From Lyophyllum atratum (Eukaryota; Basidiomycota; Agaricomycetes; Agaricales; Lyophyllaceae): DNA of 64,000 nucleotides. The stretch spans positions 310,001 through 374,000 of the forward strand of contig JACGCN010000038.1 in assembly GCA_014905825.1 (NCBI GenBank). The letters run 5' to 3'. The position numbers and the translations under genes are program-made. Of this stretch, positions 36,472-48,701 are shown piece by piece; position 1 is the stretch's first letter, and the number at the start of each line of letters is the position of its first letter. The notes beneath the pieces were generated by a model. The model ran no database searches, had not been told where the DNA came from, and saw only the letters and a list, made by a program, of their open reading frames with translations.

Positions 36472-37104
36472 AGTCTAGGTATATCTTTCACTCCTACCTT
36501 CGATGGAAAGTTATCCCTTTGCGCCTCTACATGCCTAATTTTTTTATGGGAAGATGTAGGCCGGTTGTCTCATAGTGCATTCTGAGTATAAATTTGACGC
36601 CTAACACTCCGGTTTCAAGTCCTATTAGTATTGTCCCGCAGAGTTTTGGCATATGGAATGTAGTGGTTGCGATTGCGGTGGGAGAAAAGGTTTCTCCACC
36701 CGTAAAAGGTGGATATATAGCTAGGATATAGCATGCTACTATTAGCCAACCCATCTGTGGTCTTTCTTGCATCCAAATCCGATAGGTATTCGCCTTCGCG
36801 TGGCTGAACGGTGACAAAGTCTTCAAAGTTCAAGAATGTTTGATACTGTATCGCTAATTGCAAGGCATAATGCAGGACCAGAAATGAAGTCAAACCAGTA
36901 GTACTACTTCACTTCAAGTGGATCTTCAACAAGCCGAAGCCCTCACTGCTCGGCACTCTGCCTCATCATTGATCAGGTCAAGATCAGGTCACTGGATTCT
37001 CCGCCGTATCACATAGTGAGCTCACGCCTCTGCAGCGCAGCTCATCAGTCTGAGCTCACGTCCATTGCGCCTCCCATCAAGATTCCCTCTACTATACGTG
37101 GAAT
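36472..37104. other. spacer between tandem F-box-like copies
   Basis: The right part (about 36900-37104) repeats the upstream flank of copy 1. The left part has no supported gene. Confidence 0.4.
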
Positions 37105-39113
37105 ATGATAGATGAGCAGCAGAGGACCAATTCCGAGTCGATGAACTACGAGCCCAGTCATTGGATGAGCTACAGAGGCGAAGCGTCCGGGTACCACGAA
37201 GACCTAGCTATAGATCCTCGTTCCGTCATGATATCAGTCATCCTCGATGCAGGCTGTCGAAACGATTTTTCCGGAATAAGGCTGGTCATTGTGCGCAGGG
37301 ATAGTGGAGGAGCGGAAGCGGTATGCATTCCTCCTCAATTAGAAACTACATTATACAATGCTGATTCGGCTGTTAGACTGTCAGAAACTGTCCTGAACTC
37401 TTCAAGTTTTACAACGGCCATCATACACACCAAACGCATAGAGACGCTTTGAAAAGTCTTCGTACCAGCCGCGAACTGAGCAACTCCCTTTTACACGATT
37501 ATGCCCGCGGAAGTCTGGGGAGGAAAATCTGCACTGTCATATTTGAGCTAGTATTGGTCCAGACGGACGATGTTCCATCGCCAGAGGCGGAAAAATACCG
37601 TGCCGAATTGAGTCCCTTGCACCGTCAAGGACTCAATCCAGGGGACCCAGCATTCCACATCGTATACGACCACGCGCAGCGCTTGAATACACCATTGCTC
37701 CTCTTTCTCAAGTGCAGCCACGCATGTATAACTGGGTCTTACTTCCACATGGGAAGGTCTTGCCCAGGGCCTCGAATATACGTGCACACGGTTCGGATCC
37801 TTCCTCTCCTCGGCAACCGCCCATTACCCGTTCCCCTTCCTCTCCCACTCCTCAAACGTTGTATTATCTATGCTTTCGCTGACAGGCAAAGAGGATGGCG
37901 CAAGGGTCTTTTATCATGTGGGCTTGTCTGCCGATCCTGGGCACCTATCCTTGACCTTTTCTTTCAACACTTCCATTACCCTGACCAGTTGCAATCCTCA
38001 GACCCCCCGCATATCTCCGCAGTTGCAGTTTCCTTGGAAAGAACCCCTTTCCGCGCTGCACTAGTGAGGGGATTTACGCCATTACTGTATGCACCACCCA
38101 ATGTAAGAGCTACCGCCACGTTCTTCGAATCCCAAAACGCTATCTTGCGACGGGCTAAATCTGTAGAGGAACTCAGTATAAGATCCACGCATCCGTCCCT
38201 ATCTGAGGAGTTGCTTCACATTCTTGGCGGCTTGCGAGAGGTCCGAGCCTTCAAGGTGTCCAGCATGGACTTACCATCCTATCGTCAAACCTTGACTGAA
38301 GAAATAGATGACTTTAACATCAGCGAGATTCAAAGTGCCATTGCTCGCTGGCCACATCTCAGAACCCTGAAGATATATAATTGGAAAAGCCTCAAAACGT
38401 CAAGCACCGTAGGCCCACACAATCCTTCAATCCAGCATTTACCATCGAGTGATTACTTGCCAATGGGGACGGAGTCGGAGGTAAGTGCCTTGCTGGTCTT
38501 TTGACCCGTCCAACACCATTCTGCTTGACGCTGACAACCCTCGTCACAGAAAGCAGGGCCCGTGTGTCATATTGAAGTTCTAGACTTGACCGGCGGCGAA
38601 CTCACAGGTCCTCAACTCCTGTTCTTCACCAGTCCTTCCTATCCCCTCGCGAGCCTGCGAGAAGTGAAATTAACTCGTGTTCAAGGCCTAACCAACTCTG
38701 ACTTGCTGGAATTTTTGACGCGAGCGGCTCCAACTCTTCAACGGCTCGATCTGGCTCGATGCGTCATCCATCGTTCACTTGAAAACGAGGAGTATGCCAT
38801 TGACACGGTTATGCCCAAAATGAAGTCCTTGGAACTCCTAACAATAATCGGTGATTTTGCAAGCGCGCTGGCTTTATCGAGGAAGAGTCCGCCGCGGCTG
38901 CCACTGGTCAATGGAAGGAAAAACATCTATGTCTTGCTCATGAACCGCATGTTGACGGATCAGGCAAGCATTATCGATGCTTTGCGAGTTACTGGCTGGA
39001 ACTCCATACGCGTCGTCTGGAGTCCTGTCGGTGTTCCTGAAATGGCCGAGGAGGTGTCTCGCATTGCTGAGGCCCGAGGGATCTGGTGGCGTCTCCAGTA
39101 TCGATCTGCCTAA
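37105..39113 (+). CDS. F-box-like protein, family copy 2
   Basis: Same three-exon plan as copy 1, which lies immediately upstream in direct orientation; the second exon-exon join again keeps the frame from the GAEA motif into TVRNCPELFKF. The F-box-like segment reads PLPLLKRCIIYAFADR and then SCGLVCRSWAPILDLFF. The C-terminal part has LREVKLTRVQGLTNSDLLEF. An added SCPGP insertion precedes RIYVHTVRILPLL compared with copy 1. The frame is intact. The downstream flank to about 39320 is shared, in inverted orientation, with copy 3. Confidence 0.75.
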
Positions 39114-39915
39114 ATCTATCTTCGAATCCCACCTACATGATGATGAATTATCCCTTTGAGCCTCTACATATTTAACTGCTTTATGGAAAGATGAGATTGA
39201 AGGACCATCGATACCTGCAACAAGAAGAAATACAGCTCTCCCTTGGACTGTGAACAAGGCACCACGGGGAGTGGGACGTGAAGCAAACCGACGCCAAAAG
39301 CCAAAAAGCCAAACACTTTGCTTTATTTACCCCGCAGCTGGACGACCAAGTCAAATCCATTCTGTCTTTGCGCGCACACTGACCTACACCAGAGTAAGTA
39401 CCATGCACCAAAAAAACCCCAACTACCTAAAGTAGCACAACTATGAACAAGGAAGGACAGCGGGGGGCATCAAAACCAAACCAAACCAAAAACAACCAGT
39501 ATAACGTAGAGAGACGGAGGAAGAGACAACAGAAACCCCAAAGCAAGCAAGTCCGAGCGTCCACGGCGGTAACAACAGGAAATGGGTAGATGGGGGGACG
39601 GGAGGAGAGTAAGGTCATTAATATGCGATGCAGGTGTTTAGATAATAAGCAGGTACAAGTGAAGGAGCGGCGCGGGAGGGGGTCATTAATATAATATGTC
39701 AGAGAGCCAGGAAGAGAGTGAGAATATCCCATTTTGGTTGTGCCTGTGTGCCTGTATGTCGTTATGGTCGTGAAGAATTGAAAAGCAGGAAAGCGGGAAG
39801 ATAAAGATGCTATGCAGGGAAGGAAGGTGATGGATGGGCTGGTTTGTTTGGCTGGCTGGCTGGGATTGGTTCGAGCTTTGGTATTGGACTGTCCACCGTC
39901 CGTTCAGAGTCAGAT
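39114..39915. other. convergent intergenic region
   Basis: The first 200 bp belong to the duplicated F-box flank. The rest is probably the 3' untranslated region of the minus-strand membrane protein gene; purine- and A-rich, no gene supported. Confidence 0.4.
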
Positions 39916-41518
39916 TCACTCTTCGTACGCCGGAGGCGAGACACCCGAAGGTCCCGGAGCACCAGACGACGACGACGACGACGAAGCCCCCGCCGTCGCC
40001 ACCTCAAGCTCACGCTGCACCCTCCCCCCATCCTGATGAACCACAGGCGCCCCCACCGACCCCCTCACAAACCTCCCCTTCCCATCCCTCTGCACCGCCG
40101 ACGCCGCCGCCGCAGCAGCCGACGAAGAAGACGACTCCCCATACTCAAACGTCTCCGAAGCCGGCGACAGGTTCACCGCATTCGCCACCTGCAGCCTGCG
40201 CACCTGCGTCTCCTGTATACTCGTCGGGCTCCCCGAGCGGTTCGCGTACATGTGCTCTTCGGACGTTACGCTCGGTGCACCCATGCCCATGCCCATGCCC
40301 ATCATGGTGTTGCCGTTGTAGCCTGGTCCGGGCCCGCCGCTCCAGTTGGAGAGGGAGACGGGCGGGGAGGTGAAGCTGCCGCTGCCGCTGCTGTGGGTGT
40401 AGCTGTGTGTTAGGGTATTTGTTGGACGCGCTTGCTGCTGCTGCTGCTGTTGGTGTTGCAGTAGGGGCAGTTGTGGAGGGTAGCCCTGTTGTGTCTGGGG
40501 GAAGAGGTGCTGCTGGGAGCCGGCGGTTGAGGGGCGCGACGAGATGGTAGTGGCACTTGCGAGGGGCGTGGAGACCGTCATGGGGACGTTCAGTGGTGTC
40601 AAAGACGAGGAGCGGGCGTGGTGAATGTCAGGGGCGCCCTTGCCCGTTGAGGGCCGCATGGGAGGCGAGGTGGGTGGCGAGACGGCGTTTGGGGCAAGTG
40701 CCTGGCCCACGAGGCCGTATTGATACGGCTTGGGCTCCGTGTCGACGTCCAGCGAGAATCGCCCGGGTCTTCTGGCGCCCGCAGCGATAATATCGTCGTC
40801 TTCCTTGTCAAATATATCGTCCCATCTGCGCCTCCGTTTCCTAACATCCAGGTGTGTTGGTGCGATACGCGCCGACAAGAGGAGAGAAAAACATACAAGA
40901 TGAACCAGATCAATGCCACCACGGCAAGGAGCCCGAAAAAGCCACCGACAGCACCACCGATGATCGGAGCCATATTCGCGCCGTTGCCGTCCTTATCGTT
41001 CGCGACGATGGTGTTGACAGGCTGCGTTGACGTCTCCGTCACCGTCTGAACTGTAGGCGAACCATTCGCCGGGGTCGTAGTCAATGAAGACGTCGGGGTA
41101 TTGGACGGCGGTGGGGCCGGTGGGTTCGTATCGCTGGGTGGCGGATTAGGGTTAGTATTAATCGTCGTGCACGACGTGCCCCACAACGTGGCTATTGCTG
41201 TGGTCGTGATATCCACCGGTAGCGTGATCGGCACCTGCACCGTCTGGGTCGCACCTAAATCTCGGACTTTGAACAAAAAAAAAATCGCGTCGGGCAAGGG
41301 AGGCACGGACCTGGGATGGTTATCGTGGAGAATGTGGTTGACGGTACGCATGTTGCGGCCGCACCAGAGGGAGCAGAGGGACATGGAGCGACGGTGGACG
41401 TGACGCTCGTCGTCGGGGGCAGAGTTGTCACCGAGCTGGTGGTGCTCGTTGTAAAGGTCTGCGTGGTGATCTGCGTTGTGCTCGTCAACGTCGGCGAGGA
41501 CGTACACGACACGGACAT
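39916..41518 (-). CDS. single-pass membrane protein with mucin-like Thr/Ser-rich ectodomain
   Basis: ATG at 41518 starts MSVSCTSSPTLTSTTQ. The ectodomain is Thr/Ser/Pro-rich (likely O-glycosylated) and includes VQVPITLPVDITTTAIATLW. One membrane helix follows (IIGGAVGGFFGLLAVVALIW), then RKRRRRWDDIFDKEDDD on the cytoplasmic side. The long tail carries a Gln run of about eight, an MGMGMGMG repeat, poly-Ser and poly-Ala stretches and the end PSGVSPPAYEE. A PPAY motif of this kind can bind WW-domain ubiquitin ligases. Two introns are inferred (near 41255-41310 and 40850-40900). No signal peptide is obvious at the chosen start. Its layout matches many Agaricomycete membrane proteins of unknown role. 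Confidence 0.75.
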
Positions 41519-42325
41519 TGTACTGATATAATAGTGGCAGAAGCGGTCTAACAAAGCCGCACAGTATGTAAAGCCCTAGAAGAGGTAGGAAAGCTGCAAG
41601 CAGGGAAGGGCTGGGACTTGGCTGCGGGGAAAAGGAAGGGCAAGCCGCAGACGTCCGTTCTAAGAAAGTATGAGAAAAGAAAGGAAAAGGGCCGGTGTTA
41701 CAACGAACAGCCTCCTCAGGGTTCCTTCAAAACGAGGCAGGCTGATGTAAGCACAACCCACTCGCGCCCCGCCTATCCTTCCCCGGCCACTCGTTTCACC
41801 GCGTCGTGGGCGCGATTCTATATATACCCCGATGCCGACACGTTACTCTGCAGGAAATGCCATGGACAGCATGTCTGGCAAGGCTTCGCTGATGAGAACA
41901 TAGATAGCGTGGCGTGCAGTGGCTGTGTTCTAATTCAATAAGCGACGGTGAGCGCGATCTTGTCATGTCGCCACAGGAGGTACGGAGTAAACACCGTGGC
42001 CTCGAGTATGCAATCCTCATCAAGAGTAGCGTCCGGGACAAAGTGCTTGCTCTAAAGCTATGACTGCGACGCGCGGATTACAATTGACAGTGATGATTCG
42101 ATCATCATGATTGGCAAAATCTGTCCATGTGAGAGCGATGATAGTATGTACGTAGACGATTATGAGCTGAGCACTAGTAATCGTACACCTCGTAGTAAGT
42201 AATAAAGGTGTAAAGTAGATGTAAAAAAATTGATCGCCTGGAACGAGAGGGTATGATGATAATGAACTCGAATAAAACCCGTAAAATAAGAATCCTTTTA
42301 TTGCTTCCTTCCGTCGCATATTTCG
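41519..42325. other. intergenic region
   Basis: Upstream of the membrane protein and downstream of the 42326-43156 gene. AT-rich near 42180-42320. The open frame at 41618-41941 shows no family features. Confidence 0.4.
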
Positions 42326-43156
42326 TCAAGGCGAAAGATGTGCAGGTTCTGTCGATATATCGCCACTTGCAATTGGATCGTCCGTCCCTTCCGTTATCCA
42401 CGTATACTTCGTATGTCCCTCCCGAATCGTCTCCGTCTGGCCTATGGTCCGGAAATGCTCCTCGTCGCTGTCCTTACTATCCGACACCTCTTCCCCATTC
42501 TGCGTAATCGTCGCCAACACATGACGCTGCTCCCCCGACGTCAACGCCAGCACATCCTCACTCGTCCCATTCTCATCCCCCTCCTTCCCATCAAGCCCCT
42601 TCTTCCCCTCCACCTCCCCCTCCCCACCTTTCCCCCCCTCCTTCTGCCTCCTCGCTAAATCCTTATGCGACACCTTCCGCCAAATACTCTTCCCCGCCAC
42701 CTTGACCATCCTCCCAAACGCCACAAACGGATCATCCATCTCCCCCTCATCCTCGTCCACATAATGGTGCTGGTAGTGCCTCCTCCTCCCCTCCTGCATC
42801 GCGATCTCCCTTTGCTGCTCGATCTCCTCTTCCGTCCACATCGGGTTCCCGCCCTGGTACGCCGCGCCTGCACTGGGATAGTCCCTGCGCCGCCGCCGGC
42901 CCACGAGCTGGCTCCGCGCCGCCATGCCTAGGGGTGCCGTGGACCGCCGTTTCCGGGGCGCGAGCTCGGGGAGCGGGGCGAAGGTGACGCTGGCATTGGA
43001 GGGGAGGGAGGAGGTGGAGGCGGTGGTGGAGGCTGAGGAGGAGAGGATGCCTGTGGGGGAGGGCGCTAGGGAGGAGTCTACGGAGGAGGTGCTGGGTATC
43101 TCGACGGAGAGGGTGTGTGATTTGTCGTCCGAGTATGATTCGAGAGACATGGTCAT
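42326..43156 (-). CDS. conserved basidiomycete protein of unknown function
   Basis: Single-exon frame of 276 aa, start MTMSLESYSDDKSHTLSVEI. The N-terminal third is Ser-rich and ends in FAPLPELAPRKRRSTAPLGM, followed by an Arg cluster (VGRRRRRD). The middle has MWTEEEIEQQREIAMQEGRR and the phrase FGRMVKVAGKSIWRKVSHKD. The C-terminal part is acidic. The order (Ser-rich leader, APLP..PRKRR, charged helical core) recalls a family seen in mushroom genomes. No enzymatic motif is visible. Probably intracellular. Confidence 0.65.
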   Translation of the reverse strand: MTMSLESYSDDKSHTLSVEIPSTSSVDSSLAPSPTGILSSSASTTASTSSLPSNASVTFAPLPELAPRKRRSTAPLGMAARSQLVGRRRRRDYPSAGAAYQGGNPMWTEEEIEQQREIAMQEGRRRHYQHHYVDEDEGEMDDPFVAFGRMVKVAGKSIWRKVSHKDLARRQKEGGKGGEGEVEGKKGLDGKEGDENGTSEDVLALTSGEQRHVLATITQNGEEVSDSKDSDEEHFRTIGQTETIREGHTKYTWITEGTDDPIASGDISTEPAHLSP

Positions 43157-44196
43157 GTGTGAGTTCCGGGAGTGCTAGTGAGTGGGTGTATGAAGAACTT
43201 AAAGCTTCTTTTTCTGGGAGTACAGGTGTCAGTCAGGCTTAAGTTGGTGGGGGAGGGGAGAGGCATAGACTGACGTTAGATAGGGAATTGATGACTAAAA
43301 CGAGAGAGAGAGAGAGAACGGGCGCCCAGAGACGAAGAACGGGTGGTGCAGCAGTTGTCAGAGTCTGTGCGTAGAAGCGAGCGCTGCTCCAGCCTCCTGC
43401 AAGAAACGAAGGATGCAATCCAAATAGACTGCAATGAAAAAAGGAGGGCAGCGTGGGTGTCAGTGGAAAACCCACTGAAGACAGCCAGCTCGACTTACTA
43501 TATGGTCTTAGAGCAAAAACGAGTTCAGAATCGGGACACCCTCAATCATACAGCACACGATCCGGCTGCCGGAAACAGGTACATTCATCACGATGCCGTG
43601 ATGGGGCCTCCCACGCTGCTGCCCTGACCTGACCCCATGCGTCTTTCGGGAGATTACAGAGCCATTGGTGTCAATGTCAAGCTCGATGGACTTGCGATGG
43701 ACAGGAAGGTGATGCGGGGACGAACCGAAAGTATAGATGAGTTCATGGATAGTGATCTATGAATTGTAGGGGACGCGTTTGAAATGAGGAATTTGCTGTT
43801 TGCTTTTTCGTTCTTCACTATCATCGTCATGTTTTCAGGAATTGGAATGGGAAGACTGTGAGTTTTCTATGTTATCTGCTCTATGAACGGTGCAGTAGTC
43901 TAATTCCTGAACAGGCGCGGAGCCGAAAATATCCCGACTGTATAGACTGCTCAAAGTGTCACATGTTGACTGCATCCTGTCGTTCACCATCATCGAAGTC
44001 GTCAATGTCGGCACGGTTATGTTATATGTTATAGTACACCCAGCGGTCCAATTCCTGAACAAGGGCGTTCCCGGAAGTATCCCGACGTACAAGCAAGCGG
44101 GTACGTCATCGTCCCGGATCCTATCAACTCCGTTCGCCGAGCTATTCGAAGTCCCAGAACGTCTGACTAAGGAGTCAAGTAGGACAAAAAGCAGAG
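43157..44196. other. intergenic region
   Basis: Contains a GAGAGAGAGA run near 43302 and, at 43870-44090, two diverged direct copies of a segment with ATTCCTGAACA and ATCCCGAC. No gene supported. Confidence 0.4.
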
Positions 44197-45387
44197 TCAG
44201 TTATTACCACTACTGTGTATAAGCCAGTGTAAGGGGAGAGAAGGGACATAAGGTTTGTTCATGAAATACACTGATGTGACCTCGAACACGAATTTGGCCA
44301 GGAGATTAACTGTTTTTCTGCTAGCAAGGAGAGTCCTCAGATCTGCAGCTGCATTCTGAGGGAGACCCACACTGAATGTGGGAAGGTCCCGAGTGATCTT
44401 CTCCATGAAGGTTGTTCTGAGATCAACGAGAGGTTGATGATCAGAGCATACGAGAAGGGCGTGCTCGGGGGACTCGGTCTCCTTTTTACAGAATCGACAC
44501 AGTCTCTGGCTGGGGTCAATTCGCGGCCGTCGAGGATCGAGCCATCGTAGTCTTTCCAAAGAAAAAACATGGTCAGACAGTAAAACTCTGGTGAGGGCTA
44601 CACGGTGCTCTCTATGGGTAACACTGAGATAGTGTCAGAAGTACAGAGTTTGATGTCTTGGCCGCTTGTCTCCATCAGGCTCAACCCGATTTCGAAGCAG
44701 ATACAGTTTTGGCGACGACTCAATTGCATTTTGGAGATGCTTTTCAGCCCCGGATTGTACCTCCTTGATGAGTGCTTCAATCTTCTTTGTAGAGATGGTT
44801 GCAAGATCAGGGAGATCAATGCGGAAAGGTAGGTTTGATAGGACATATAGCAGGTCCATAACCCATGAAGCATTTCCAGCCTCGGCGAGAGATAGTGAGT
44901 CTTGGAAAGCACGACGTGCGTACCTATCCGGGGGCAGAGTCACAAGATATCTCAGATACTTGAGGGCGAGAATGAGTCGACGAAATCTAAGTGGCAAGAT
45001 AGCTGTCTCTGTGAAGAGAGGGGCGAGCATGCTTGATTGAGAGTTAAGTCCAAGGGCCCGTCGCAGAAAACTGTGTTGGATTGCTTCTAATTTCTTTCTG
45101 AGTACCTCATCGATGTCCAAACAGACTTCACAGCCATGAATGAGATGGGGATCGAGAAGCGCAGTATACAGTCTTCGAGCTTCCCAAGGTGGAATAGTGC
45201 CAACCTTGGATTCCAGGGCAAAGATCATTCTTCCAACCAGCTGTGCTTTGCTTGCTTTTTTGTTGTAGTGTTCAATAAAAATATTTCGAGCAGTTGAGCG
45301 AAGAGTGATGCCAACATATGTTTCCTGGGTCTCCTCCACATGAGGAACGAGTTGTGGAATCAAGCCAGAAGGACGGCCGTCGCACAA
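44197..45387 (-). mobile_element. 5'-truncated LINE (non-LTR retrotransposon) remnant
   Basis: Only the C-terminal end of a reverse-transcriptase polyprotein remains. It covers the post-RT region (PWEARRLYTALLDPHLIHGC, ALKYLRYLVTLPPDRYARRA) and the terminal zinc-binding motif CRFCKKETESPEHALLVC. The reverse-transcriptase catalytic core and endonuclease are missing. The frame continues across one TGA at 44635-44637, so it is dead. Truncation at the 5' side is the usual outcome of LINE insertion. Confidence 0.75.
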
Positions 45388-47538
45388 CCATGAATTGACA
45401 TGGATCTCAGAGGGAAGATGACTAATCGATCACGGGCTGCTGCGTTTTGAGAGGTTTTGAGGTGAGACTCAGGCGCGCGGTATTGTAGTCACAGATATTG
45501 TTCCCTTGTTAAGTCTGAGACAATGAAGCGGGCGGGCGCATCATGGTGGTCAGGACTGATGAAAAACCGCGGACGGCGAGCAGGGAGGATCGTTGGACGT
45601 CAGACAGTATACACGGCACATCTCATGGAGCACAAGCAAGGTCGCTCGATGCTCGAAAGTGGCCCGTGACGAGGATATCCCTGAGCTGTGCTTCGCGGAA
45701 CAGTGTTGCTCCCGAAGACTGACTTGACATGGTGCTTGCAAAGTGCTTCGGGTGTACAAGAAAAGTTGGGTATTTGGGGTATACTTAAGGTGGCTCAAGT
45801 GAGGTGTTTCAAACAGATATTCACGCGCTCTCGATGCATTCTGCTATGCAGGGCAAGGTAGAGTTGGTTCGGAGTGTCACTTTTCACTTTTTGATGATGG
45901 TGGCCTGATACAGTAATTTCCTGAAGCAGACGACGCAGGTGGGCCCTACGAGCGGAGGACAGTGTAAGTGAAGGTTTCAAGAGATAGTCTCGCGCTCTCG
46001 AAGCGTTCTGCTAAGCAGGGCAACGTAGAGTGGGTTCGGAGTATCACTTTTCACTTTTTGATGATGGTGGTTGTTAGTATAAGTAACGGTATTAATGAAG
46101 TCCTTTTAGCATCAAGGGTTACATTTTCGAAGACTGTCTTCAAGTCGCGTCATCGATTGTGATTACGAGGCTACATATTACATAATAGGTCTGAGGTCAG
46201 TCACCGTGCCAATCGCCCAGTTGCTAATCACTCACGACGAAGACTTCCAGGATCCCCAGAGTTTCCTCTTATACCCAACTCCATCACTATCTGCAGGCAT
46301 TCGAAGGTCCCACCCCGCGAAATTGGCGTTCCGACGTCTCTACCGGAGTACCCCCCGCAGACCCCCCATCGAGAGCGATACTGGGGCACATAGGGCCATG
46401 TCCTGATCAAACCATAGCTGGAGACGATGTCAATCGACATTGCGCACGTAAGTCCTGTCGCTTGGCTGTGCCCTGTGGCCTTCACCCTTGTTATTAAGGC
46501 CCACTGATCTCGACGTCACCTGCATACCTCTCGGTGCATCCATATCCAGTCGCGTTCAGTGACGACGAATGGCTGACGGACTTGGCGGCAAGACGGACTG
46601 TCATTGCGTTAGCTATAGCTCATCAGGCGTCTCAAATTAGAGAGACATGTTCGTAGATCGCAGGTACTACCATCCACCCATTGCTAGCAACAGAACCAGC
46701 ACTCGATGAGCTCTAGAGGATACGGTTTTTCTCAGCCCCTCATACGGCGTATGCCTGAGGCTCTATGGAAAAGCGACTATGGAACGTTGGTGATACGAAG
46801 GTGCCCCCGATCACGCTACTTATGGTCCTTCAGTAGGGAGTGAGTATCGAGTTAATCTCTATTGTGTATGCTACCCCCATGGAATTGTAGTCACCGCGCT
46901 GGGTCCCGCACTATCGCGACCACCTCCCTTAACCGTAGCTGACTTTATATATGGACATATTTTTGCCTCGCTTATCTGAATCCACAGTCAACTCATGATA
47001 GTGGAGGCGTTGCGAACACGAGCTACAGATGTGCCATTTGCAGGGGATCGTGTACGATTGATAAGAATGAAGCGTCGACGAAGATCCGTCTCCGGGCGTC
47101 AAGGTGAATACAAGTGTCGAGCATGCAGAGGCGGTTATCACGACAGGTCCGAGCCTTGAGCAAGCCTCGAGGTCGAAGTTTATTGTCGCGTAAGGATCAC
47201 GTGACCCCCCATTTTCCCAAAAGGGACAAAGAAATTTAAGAATTAAACGCCCATTGTTCTCCCGACTGCCCCTGCACATTGTCTTTACTCACAATGGGCC
47301 CGCGTTACCTTCTAAATGGTGACTCGCGGCTGCTCGAAGTCAGTATAAATCCTATCTCTAATCGCCGCATCTTCTTACCCTCCTCCTTTCCCTTCAGCCC
47401 GCATTTTCTCTGTTTCTTTTCACGCTCGCTGGTGCTGGGACACCTTACACCCTCAGGAGGACTCAACGAAACTTTTACACTCTCTTAACGTCCATCCTCA
47501 CGCCACTAGAACTCTTCGCCTGTCATTAATCTCTCAAA
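45388..47538. other. gene-poor region
   Basis: About 2.1 kb without a supported gene. It includes a pair of direct repeats (45797-46072) and the promoter of the four-helix membrane protein gene on the right. Confidence 0.4.
45797..46072. repeat. pair of diverged ~105-bp direct repeats
   Basis: 45797-45903 and 45968-46072 share CGCGCTCTCGA, TTCTGCTA.GCAGGGCAA, GGTTCGGAGT and CACTTTTTGATGATGGTGG in the same order, about 171 bp apart. No coding or mobile-element signature is attached. Confidence 0.75.
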
Positions 47539-48701
47539 ATGCTGCCACGCCGTGCAAGTAAGTTGCTCAAGAGCGTCACATTTTTATTGGCACAGCAACT
47601 GATGACCGTCTCCAGTTTTCTTCATGGGCCTTAATGGCGTCCGATTCCTCTCTGTCGTCTCTCTCATTCTTGTTTTCGCGAGCACAATATTGGTCATGGT
47701 CACCAACATCAACGCCGTCAACGCCTTCGTGGCTAATAAGACTGACTCCACCATGGAGGACTGTGACTACATCGAGTGCGTTAGATATTCTATGCGACAA
47801 GGAGACATACACTGATCTTATCTACTACCATCAGGGGCAGCACAGTTCCAAATCAGCCTGCAGGCGTTTTCTGGGCCGTTGTCTCCAGTCTTCTCATCCT
47901 GTTCCAGACTGTTATCCTCCTCCGTTAGCAAAATCATTACATATTACCCTTGGGTCGTGCTAACTCTTTATGTTCTACAGTATCTGAACTTAGCTGGCCT
48001 GCACCCTTCTTCGACCGCTATTTCCCTGTCCTCGGGCAAGGCTTTGGTCTCGGTGCACTAGGCATCTTCCAGTGTTTGTGAGCTTGTTCCTTCTACTCTT
48101 TCTCCGCTGTCATCTGAACTTTCATATCAGAATTTCCACGCAAATCCTCTCGCACCACGTCGACGACTTCACCCTCGTAGCCGCCTTCTTTCTCTTCGCC
48201 ATCGGCTGCATCAACATGCTCCTCGGCCTCATCTTCCGCGAATCCGCCAAGGAAAGACGCTCCATCACCTCATGGCGCGCCGAGGCCAAGCCCACGCTCC
48301 CTACCCACTCTGACGCCCGCCCCGGCTTCCTTGACGCCTCGCCCCCCTTCGTGTCGCGCCAGTTCACCGGCGAGAAGGAACTCGACCGCCCTGATACTGC
48401 GGAATTCAACACGTGGAGGAGTACGGAGAAGGCTGGGTATGGCTTTGGCCGCCAGGGCGAGAAGGCTGCTGGACTCCGAGGCTTCATTCTACAAAAGCCG
48501 GAAGAGTCCCTCCCTCGTTATGTCACTCCTCCGCCACAGCACCGCCATGACGAACATCAGGTTTCCCTCTCTCGCACCGCGTCCGTTGCATCCTCGAGCT
48601 CAAGCTTCGCGTCGCCGTACAGAGAGAGCACGCAGACAACAACCACGTCCTCGGAGAGCGCTAAGGCCCCTGTCTTCAAGTCAAGCCCCACGGCCTTGTA
48701 A
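47539..48701 (+). CDS. four-helix membrane protein (DUF7598-like)
   Basis: Exon 1 is the short MLPRRA- leader (47539-47557), spliced to 47616 onward. Four hydrophobic segments follow across several exons: GVRFLSVVSLILVFASTILV, VFWAVVSSLLILFQTVIL, the helix around FPVLGQGFGLGALGIFQCL, and FTLVAAFFLFAIGCINMLLG. The cytoplasmic tail is Ser/Thr/Pro-rich (about 150 aa). The arrangement matches a basidiomycete-wide membrane family I recall as DUF7598; the role is unknown. Introns near 47777-47834 and 47925-47980 are needed to join the helices. Confidence 0.72.

Noticed and set aside
39844..40413. 189-aa Arg-rich plus-strand frame
   Set aside because: It is the antisense of the poly-Gln/Ser tail of the minus-strand membrane protein.
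45797..46072. CRISPR-like array
   Set aside because: Only two long diverged copies, in a eukaryotic context.
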